From contig NZ_BCXD01000025.1 in the NCBI RefSeq assembly GCF_001894925.1, positions 16,049 through 80,048 on the forward strand: 64,000 nucleotides of DNA. Direction: 5' to 3'. Positions 58,756 through 64,000 of this stretch are shown here, in pieces; the first letter of the stretch is position 1, and every line of letters starts with the position of its first letter. The position numbers were made by a program, and so were the translations under genes. The DNA is from Rhodococcus rhodnii NBRC 100604 (GTDB lineage: Bacteria; Actinomycetota; Actinomycetes; Mycobacteriales; Mycobacteriaceae). The notes under the pieces are model-generated. The model had not been told where the DNA came from. It did not search any database and saw nothing but the letters and a program-made list of their open reading frames with translations.

Positions 58756-59709
58756 TCATCGCACCTGGTATCCAGGCTCCGTTGGGAAATTCCTGGCGGA
58801 TGGCCGGTCGGATGTAACATCAACGCAGGGTGTATCGCGCGGATTCCGAGAATCGGGCAGGGTCGCACCTGGGTCCCAGGCCCCGAGAATCATCAATGCC
58901 TCTTCCTCGCGTGATCCGCGACGAGGGACATAGACGAACAGTTCCTGGTCTGGCGCTCCATTTATAGTGAATGTCTGATAGTCAAGGTCGATCTGGCCGA
59001 CTATATCGTGGCGCAATCGTTTTGTCCCGTTGCTCTTTGCCGCCACTTCGTGGTTCTCCCACCACCGCTCGAAGTCGGAAGATGTGCTCCGGAGTTCACT
59101 GATGAGGTATTCAAGTCTAGCGTCCCGAGGATGCGCTGCTTGAGCCGCGCGCAGTTGACCGGCTAACGTCCGCCCACCGGCTTCCCATTCGGCATATAGA
59201 GTTCGCATTCTCGGGTCCCGTACGTAGATCAACGCCAGATTTCGGTCGTGCGGTTGGAGGTTGCTGAAATCGAGGATTAGTGCGGCGCCGAGGTTGTTCC
59301 ACGCGATCACGTCCCGCCGCCAGTTGACTACATACGCCGGCAGATGGCCCATGTTCGCAAGCAAATGTCCGACGATGGGATGCACGTCGTCCGCATGCGG
59401 TACGTCGGCAGAGTCGGGACCGCGATCTGCGGCGAGAGTCATAAGGTAGTCTCGGCAAATCTCGTTCAAGTGCAGTGCGTCACAGAGCATCCTCATGATC
59501 TCTAGCGACGGTGAGGCGCGGCCTTGCTCTATTCTTTGGTAGTAGTCGAGGCTTACCCCTGACAGGGCCGCGACTTCCTCTCGCCGCAGACCAGCGACAC
59601 GGCGGCGACCAACGCTTGGCATTCCCACGTCTTCGGGACGGAGCTCCTCGCGACGTCGACGCAGGAAATCTCCGACCGCCCGGCGCTCGCGCGATCTCAT
59701 GTGCCCCAT
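58756..59709 (-). CDS. XRE-family regulator with MmyB-like ligand domain
   Basis: A 317-aa regulator. The N-terminal helix-turn-helix reads RRAVGDFLRRRREELRPEDVG, then GLRREEVAALSGVSLDYYQRIEQGRASPS. The following 200 residues match the MmyB-like ligand-binding region common in actinobacteria (LPAYVVNWRRDVIAWNNLGAALI, then NLALIYVRDPRMRTLYAEWE, FERWWENHEVAAKSNGTKRLRH, IDLDYQTFTINGAPDQELFVY). ATG 59709 or the ATG three codons on is the start. It is divergent from the MFS transporter with 130 bp between and is the likely repressor of it. Confidence 0.85.
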   Translation of the reverse strand: MGHMRSRERRAVGDFLRRRREELRPEDVGMPSVGRRRVAGLRREEVAALSGVSLDYYQRIEQGRASPSLEIMRMLCDALHLNEICRDYLMTLAADRGPDSADVPHADDVHPIVGHLLANMGHLPAYVVNWRRDVIAWNNLGAALILDFSNLQPHDRNLALIYVRDPRMRTLYAEWEAGGRTLAGQLRAAQAAHPRDARLEYLISELRSTSSDFERWWENHEVAAKSNGTKRLRHDIVGQIDLDYQTFTINGAPDQELFVYVPRRGSREEEALMILGAWDPGATLPDSRNPRDTPCVDVTSDRPSARNFPTEPGYQVR

Positions 59710-59841
59710 TGTGGCAGAGATGCCCTGCTCAAGGGTGGTCCTGTGAAGCCCATGGATAAGAAGGCTACCGATCCCGAACTCGTCTCGGGGATGCTCATTC
59801 GTGTGAGAAGGACGCTCTCGATTCAGCGAATTGGCGATGCA

Positions 59842-61041
59842 ATGACCACCCAGGGCCACGCTATTTCCATACTTGCCCTTGTATGCGGCATCGGGGCTGC
59901 AAGCCTGTATTACATCCAACCTCTACTCGTTTCAATCGCCGTAGATATGCGGGTCTCAACAGCGACAATTGGCGTAACAGTTACTGCGACACAAATCGGT
60001 AATTGCCTGGGTTTACTGTTCGTTGCTCCTTTGGGGGACCGATTCGATCGGCGTCAACTACTGAAGGTTCTAATCTCCATTGCTGGCGGCGCCTTGGTGG
60101 TGGCGGCGCTCTCGGTCAACCTTGCGATGCTGTGTGCAGCATTGGCGATTTTGGGTGCGGCGGGGGTGATGGGGATGATCGCAATCCCTCTTGCAGCGGA
60201 TATGGCTTTGGATGGACGGGGCGGTCAGACAACGGGTTACGTAATGTCTGGCATGCTCGTCGGAATACTTGCTTCGCGTTCTGTGGCGGGATTCGTTGCT
60301 GGACTGATCGGATGGAGACGGATGCTACTACTCGGTGGAGTATTGATGCTTGTGGTCCTCGTCGGCGTACACTTCATGCTTCCGCCCGCGCCTCAGATGG
60401 CTGAATCGGCCACGTATCGTCAACTGATTCAATCCGTTCCAACAATTATTCGTGGTTCGGGACTGCTGCATCGCCGAATGGTCCTTGGCTCATTGAGTTT
60501 TTGCGCATTCAGTATAATCTGGACCGGACTTACTTATGGATTGAGCGCGGCGCCGTTTAATTTCTCTCCGGCCACTATCGGTCTATTCGGGATTGCTGGC
60601 CTCGCAGGTGCGGCAGCTGCGCGCGGGGCCGGGACCGCGGTCGACCGCGGGTGGGCGTTGGGAGTAACCAGGAGCTCATGGATGTTCATGGTGGCGGGGG
60701 CTGTCGGGATGCTGGCGGGTGGCCTGGGTGGTGGGGTCGTCGGCATCATCTTGATTCTGTCTGGGATTGTCGCATTCGACGCCGGTATGCAGGCTCAGCA
60801 CGTCACCAGTCAGTCTCTCGTTTCACGCGCGTTGCCGACAATGCGTAGCCGTGGGACGACTGCCTATATGACGGTGAATCTGCTGGCTGGCGCCATCGGG
60901 TCCGCTGTAGCAGGCCCGTTGTGGTCGTTTTTTGGTTGGGGCGGCCTGTGTGGTGCTGCTGCACTCGTCTCATTGGCGGCATTGATGACCTGCAATTCAT
61001 CGGTAGCTCAGGTATCGACCCCGGGGTCGCTCTCAAAATGA
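59842..61041 (+). CDS. MFS transporter
   Basis: A protein of about 399 aa with 12 predicted helices: the first (AISILALVCGIGAASLYYIQPLLVSIAV), then the MFS motif A-like loop APLGDRFDRRQLLKVL. The frame is open further upstream with ATGs at 59752 and 59794, but the added residues are hydrophilic and the conserved body begins near MTTQGHAISIL, so I take ATG 59842. The family exports drugs or sugars; the substrate is unknown. It is divergent from the XRE regulator. GC content is lower than that of the backbone genes. Confidence 0.85.
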   Translation: MTTQGHAISILALVCGIGAASLYYIQPLLVSIAVDMRVSTATIGVTVTATQIGNCLGLLFVAPLGDRFDRRQLLKVLISIAGGALVVAALSVNLAMLCAALAILGAAGVMGMIAIPLAADMALDGRGGQTTGYVMSGMLVGILASRSVAGFVAGLIGWRRMLLLGGVLMLVVLVGVHFMLPPAPQMAESATYRQLIQSVPTIIRGSGLLHRRMVLGSLSFCAFSIIWTGLTYGLSAAPFNFSPATIGLFGIAGLAGAAAARGAGTAVDRGWALGVTRSSWMFMVAGAVGMLAGGLGGGVVGIILILSGIVAFDAGMQAQHVTSQSLVSRALPTMRSRGTTAYMTVNLLAGAIGSAVAGPLWSFFGWGGLCGAAALVSLAALMTCNSSVAQVSTPGSLSK

Positions 61042-61070
61042 CCGGCCCCTTCAAAAGTTGCCTACAGTAA

Positions 61071-61445
61071 ATGTTTAACGCTATATCGCGACACTGCGAG
61101 AGGGATAACCTTGTGAGGATAGTCGAGGATGTCATTGGGCGGGGATCGGAAGGATCCGGTTCACAATCAGCTCTCAATACCATTCTGCTTTCGAACGATG
61201 CGCATGATCGACTGAGGGGACGTTTTTTCATTGGCAGTGATGGGAGGCGCGTTCCGGCGCTCGATTTGTTGACGTCGGATCTTATGGTCGATGAAGTGCG
61301 TGTGTTGTCTAATGGATGGATATGGACGAGGGTCGTTTATGATCGGTCTGAAATCGCCACGGCGACGATCGAGATCATGCTTCCTCCATGGCTGGTCATT
61401 GCTATCCATTCGGAAATCGATGGTGGCGATTGCATCGGGGGTTGA
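61071..61445 (+). CDS. Hypothetical protein of the island
   Basis: A 124-aa soluble protein with no recognised family. Part of the sequence looks beta-rich (RGRFFIGSDGRRVPALDLLTSD, then WIWTRVVYDRSEIATATIEIML). ATG 61071 is the longest start; GTG 61113 has the better ribosome-binding site (AGAGGG, 8 nt upstream) and would give 110 aa. It lies 29 bp after the MFS gene, so it could be cotranscribed with it. Codon use is AT-richer than the backbone. The following 140 bp to the transposase remnant show nothing else. Confidence 0.5.
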   Translation: MFNAISRHCERDNLVRIVEDVIGRGSEGSGSQSALNTILLSNDAHDRLRGRFFIGSDGRRVPALDLLTSDLMVDEVRVLSNGWIWTRVVYDRSEIATATIEIMLPPWLVIAIHSEIDGGDCIGG

Positions 61446-61584
61446 GGAATGCGTGACCGCGTCGATAAGTTTTGTGTAGTGCGTTAGACATCGACGTCTG
61501 CGGTGTGGCACCGGGCGATTGTGGCCTGGCTGTGTCGCGTACCGGGCCTGTTGGAGGGTCTCATCGCACGGAAGGATGGGATCC

Positions 61585-62409
61585 GTGGGAGCGCCGAGGA
61601 AGTACCCGGAGGAGCTGAAGGAACGAGCGACGCGACTGGCAGTCGAGGCATGCCGCGATCCAGGATCGAAAGCAGGAGCGATCGCGGATCGCCGATCGGT
61701 TGGGCACCCTTCACGACACCCTGCGCACGCGGGTTCGGCAGGTCGAGATCGACGGTGGTGTCCGTCTGGGCAGCACCACTGACGAGGCGAATCGCATTGC
61801 CGAACTCGAACGTGATAACCGAGAATTGCGGCGTGCCGACGAGATCCTGAAAACGGCCTCGGCGTATTTCCGGCAGCGGAACTCGACCACAAACTCAAGT
61901 GATCGTCGATTACACCGACGCCCACAAAGCCGACTACGGGGTCGAGCCGATCTGCCGGGTCCTGAGCCAGGCCGGTGGGTAGATCGCCCCGTGGACTTGC
62001 CACGCCGCCAAGGCCCGCGCACTATCGTCACGAGCCGTCCGCGATAGGGAACTGACCGGACGGATCCACCGGGTCCACGCCGAAAACTACGCCGTCTAGG
62101 GTGCCCGCAAAGTCCATGCGGAGCTGAACAGGCAAGGTATTCGTGTGGCCCGGGGCACCGTCGAACGCTTGATGCGCGCCGGAGGGCTGCGCGGTATCGG
62201 AAGGACGAAGAACACGCGACCATGATCGCCGCAGCGGACAAGGCAGGCCCACTGACCTCGTCAAACGTGGATTCACAGCATCAGCGCCTGACCAACTGTA
62301 GGTTGCCTACATTACGATTTCTGTACCTACGTTCGCCGGATGGGTCGATGCGGGCATTCGTGATCGATGTGTTCTCCCGTCGCGTCATCGGTTGGCAGTT
62401 GTCGCCGAG
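61585..62409 (+). pseudogene. Decayed IS3-family transposase genes (orfA/orfB)
   Basis: GTG 61585 starts an OrfA-like frame (GAPRKYPEELKERATRLAVEA) that shifts frame near 61690 into VRQVEIDGGVRLGSTTDEANRIAELE, then RDNRELRRADEILKTASAYF. The OrfB part reads VIVDYTDAHKADYGVEPICRVLSQAGG followed by TAG at about 61980, then HRVHAENYAV and TAG at about 62097. Next come ARKVHAELNRQGIRVARGTVERLMRAGGLRGI and FVIDVFSRRVIGWQLS (part of the DDE core), and the frame ends at the AraC repeat. Multiple stops and shifts make it inactive. Terminal repeats were not identified with confidence. Confidence 0.85.
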
Positions 62410-63208
62410 TCGAGTATTGCGGGATGCGCGGGCGTGGTTCTTGAACGAATCCGACGTCCAGAAGCGGTAGCCCGCCGTGCCAGTCGGGGGCCTCGCTCGC
62501 GAGCAGGTCGGTAGGCGTCATCGCGGCGATGCGCCGGCTCTCCCGCGACAGGTGCGCCTGATCGGCGTAGCCCGCGCGGTGGGCGAGATCCGCGAGCCGC
62601 GCCTGCGAGTCGGCCCGCGCGAGCGCCATGAACCGTTGCAGCCGCAGGAGTGAGCGCAGCGTCGTGGGTCCGTACCCGAACAGGTGGTGGCAGCGCCGTT
62701 GCAGCGCGCGTTCGGAGACGTGGACGTCGTCGGCGAGCGCGCGGATCGACTGCCCGGGCGTGCCGAGGGCGCGAGTCAGCGGCGCGGCCCAGGGATCGAT
62801 CGGCCGGTCCTCGCACCACGCGCGGATCGCGGCCTCGAAGTGGCCGATCCGCTGCGCGTCGGTGGCGGCGTTCTCGATGCGATCGGTCAGTGCGCGGGCA
62901 GGCGCGGCACCGAGTACGTCGTCGAGTCCGATACGGATGTTCTGCATCTCGGCAGCCGAACACGCCAGCGCTGCCGGGGCGGCGCCGGGACGGAAGCGCA
63001 CACCCACTGCCTCGGTGCCGGGCGGCAACCGGAACGTCCACGCGGCGGTCTCCGGTCCGCACACCCGCATCCCGACGCCGCGGATCCACAGCACGTCCAC
63101 GCACGCATCCGGAACGAGGAGGTGTGTCCCGGACACGGCAGCCGTCCACGTGCACACGAGGGCGCCGCGCACTTTCGGTGCAGGAGCGGTCGGGCGGTAC
63201 CAGCTCAT
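62327..63208 (-). CDS. AraC-family regulator with altered C-terminus
   Basis: A 293-aa regulator. The N-terminal sensory half (SWYRPTAPAPKVRGALVCTWTA) is followed by a C-terminal AraC double helix-turn-helix: SIRALADDVHVSERALQRRCHHLFGYGPTTLRSLLRLQRFM and LADLAHRAGYADQAHLSRESRRIAAMTPTDLLA. The protein then reads PRPRIPQYST and continues for about 26 residues into antisense transposase DNA (RRQLPTDDATGEH). The native end, preserved next to 58585, was PPPRIPQYSTA then stop. DNA-binding domains are intact, so activity is likely preserved, but the stop has moved and the downstream gene has been lost from the operon. Confidence 0.85.
   Translation of the reverse strand: MSWYRPTAPAPKVRGALVCTWTAAVSGTHLLVPDACVDVLWIRGVGMRVCGPETAAWTFRLPPGTEAVGVRFRPGAAPAALACSAAEMQNIRIGLDDVLGAAPARALTDRIENAATDAQRIGHFEAAIRAWCEDRPIDPWAAPLTRALGTPGQSIRALADDVHVSERALQRRCHHLFGYGPTTLRSLLRLQRFMALARADSQARLADLAHRAGYADQAHLSRESRRIAAMTPTDLLASEAPDWHGGLPLLDVGFVQEPRPRIPQYSTRRQLPTDDATGEHIDHECPHRPIRRT
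62410..62521. repeat. 112-bp direct repeat, right copy (inside the AraC gene)
   Basis: The counterpart of 58590-58701, here continuous with the body of the AraC gene. Sequence similarity starts at TCGAGTATTG and ends at GGCGTCAT; on the left side lies transposase DNA, on the right the rest of the AraC gene. Confidence 0.9.
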
Positions 63209-63235
63209 CCCTCGACGATAGAGCCGGGGAACGAC

Positions 63236-63270
63236 GAACGCCCGCGACCTGATTCAGGTCGCGGGCGTTC
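63236..63270 (-). terminator. Terminator of the tRNA-Ser(GGA) gene
   Basis: A 17-bp stem (GAACGCCCGCGACCTGA, 63236-63252, complement 63254-63270) directly downstream of the tRNA's CCA end on the minus strand. Confidence 0.8.
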
Positions 63271-63273
63271 TTG

Positions 63274-63361
63274 TGGCGGAGGATAGGGGATTTGAACCCC
63301 TGAGGGCGTTAACCCAACCCGCGTTCCAGGCGAGCGCCATAGGCCACTAGGCGAATCCTCC
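63274..63361 (-). tRNA. tRNA-Ser(GGA)
   Basis: On the minus strand, acceptor GGAGGAT (63361-63355) pairs with ATCCTCC (63284-63278). The anticodon GGA sits in the loop CTGGAAC; there is a long variable arm, and CCA is encoded at 63276-63274. It reads UCC and UCU codons. With tRNA-Ser(GCT) and (CGA), it is the third serine tRNA in the window. Confidence 0.95.
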
Positions 63362-63439
63362 GCGTCGGAGCATACCGAAGCCGCAGGCCGCTACGCCAAA
63401 CGGGCTGGTGACGGTCCCGATCGGCCCGTGCGTGACGGG

Positions 63440-63949
63440 TCAGGCGTTCCAGGCGAGCCGGGAGAGCGACTGCTCGGCGAGCGGTTCGACGCGATCGCAC
63501 GACGAATCCGGCGTCGCGACGGCGTCGAGGCCGAACTTCGCCTCGATCGCGAGCGTGCCGTCGTCCTCGCTGTCGAACTCGACGATGCACTGGTACTTGC
63601 TCTCGGCGAGGACGGAGCCGGTCCTGCCGGCGACGGTGACGGTGCGCAGCGTGTCGGCGTCGTCGCCGGGTGCGGACGCGAGCGAGACCGTCACGACGTT
63701 GAGCTGTTCGAGGTTTCCCCACGTGCACTCGGTGCGCCCGGCGCCCTGCACGGGCTCGCCGTCGGTGAGGCCCTGGGTGAGCAGCGGCGCGAGGTCGTCG
63801 TCCTGCGCGAGCGTGCACGGGTCGACGGTGTCCCACTTCGCAGCGGTCTGCTCGGCCTCGTCGGGCGCCGATCCGCAGCCCGTCAGCCACACGCTGCCCG
63901 CCGCCACCGCGAGCAGTGCCGCCGTCCGATTCCTGGTCCGCCTCGTCAT
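63440..63949 (-). CDS. DUF3558-domain lipoprotein
   Basis: A 169-aa lipoprotein. ATG 63949 begins a signal peptide (RTAALLAVAAGSVWLTGC) with lipobox LTGC and lipidated Cys at about residue 25. The mature domain has DUF3558 features: WDTVDPCTLAQDDDLAPLL near its start, TECTWGNLEQLNVVTVSLA, KYQCIVEF and the final SSCDRVEPLAEQSLSRL, with cysteines that could pair. DUF3558 lipoproteins are widespread in Mycobacteriales and unassigned in function. The upstream codons at 63964 could add five residues but lack a better start. Confidence 0.85.
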   Translation of the reverse strand: MTRRTRNRTAALLAVAAGSVWLTGCGSAPDEAEQTAAKWDTVDPCTLAQDDDLAPLLTQGLTDGEPVQGAGRTECTWGNLEQLNVVTVSLASAPGDDADTLRTVTVAGRTGSVLAESKYQCIVEFDSEDDGTLAIEAKFGLDAVATPDSSCDRVEPLAEQSLSRLAWNA

Positions 63950-64000
63950 CACGCTGTTCCACACTCCTGTTCCCCGACGTTATCGGCCCGTGACATTAAC

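Larger units (their letters stand above)
58702..62409. mobile_element. Lower-GC genomic island between 112-bp direct repeats
   Basis: This 3.7-kb segment carries an XRE regulator, an MFS transporter, an unknown gene and a decayed IS3-type transposase. Its AT content is visibly higher than the flanking DNA (for example AATTGGTTGACG at the left end, ATATCGCGACA near 61083). The flanks are copies of one AraC-gene segment. No integrase is present. The transposase frame stops exactly at the right repeat. The mechanism of entry is not visible. Confidence 0.7.

Overview
The window is GC-rich, gene-dense actinobacterial DNA, most likely from a mycolic-acid-producing genus of the Mycobacteriales and probably Rhodococcus-like. 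The evidence is a secreted mycolyltransferase, a 13E12-type DUF222/HNH protein, a DUF3558 lipoprotein, the tyrA / tadA-associated gene / tadA / tRNA-Ser neighbourhood known from mycobacteria and rhodococci, frequent GTG starts, many 4-bp start/stop overlaps and apparently leaderless promoters. The genus assignment is inference.

Layout. 1-7.35 kb is a tandem array of integrative-element debris. Two copies of a 22-bp tRNA-3'-end-like attachment core (1251 and 7063) enclose a 5.8-kb element with a twice-frameshifted tyrosine integrase, a few phage head/terminase-type genes, and a cargo pair made of a membrane GAF protein and a Panacea (DUF4065) protein. Fragments of neighbouring elements lie on both sides. 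7.4-18.6 kb is chromosomal backbone: mycolyltransferase, secreted 5'-nucleotidase, HisC-type aminotransferase, tRNA-Ser(GCT) and tRNA-Arg(ACG), a zinc alcohol dehydrogenase, a Vsr/m5C-methyltransferase pair and polyphosphate kinase 2. 18.6-24.2 kb holds a CsbD protein and a five-gene, tightly spaced operon: an Asp/His-rich anchored protein, sensor kinase, response regulator, SLC13-type transporter and glycerate kinase. 24.2-29.5 kb holds tyrA, tadA and its partner, tRNA-Ser(CGA), a frameshifted lipoprotein gene, a YceI protein and an Rrf2 regulator.

29.5-36.3 kb is an export region: a TetR regulator with an MMPL transporter, then a heterodimeric ABC exporter whose first gene appears frameshifted near its start. 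36.35-38.25 kb has a DUF5937/ArsR regulator and an intact IS5-family element flanked by TAA duplications. 38.5-44.1 kb is a metal-type ArsR regulator divergent from a complete five-gene Nik/Opp-type ABC importer. 44.1-48.2 kb has a CNNM/CorC protein and a P-type cation ATPase. 48.7-52.8 kb gathers queuosine functions: Tgt, a queuosine-precursor transporter and GluQ-RS. 52.8-58.6 kb carries regulators, an FAD monooxygenase, the HNH protein, alanine dehydrogenase and a TIGR03086 protein.

58.6-62.5 kb is a lower-GC island (XRE regulator, MFS transporter, unknown gene, decayed IS3-type transposase) between 112-bp direct repeats copied from the 3' end of an AraC-family gene. The insertion has separated that gene from the TIGR03086 gene it once overlapped. 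The window closes with tRNA-Ser(GGA) and a DUF3558 lipoprotein.

The strongest leads for something new are the GAF/Panacea cargo pair, the kinase operon led by the Asp/His-rich protein, the 112-bp-duplicated island, and the hairpin plus short upstream ORF at the start of the ABC exporter.
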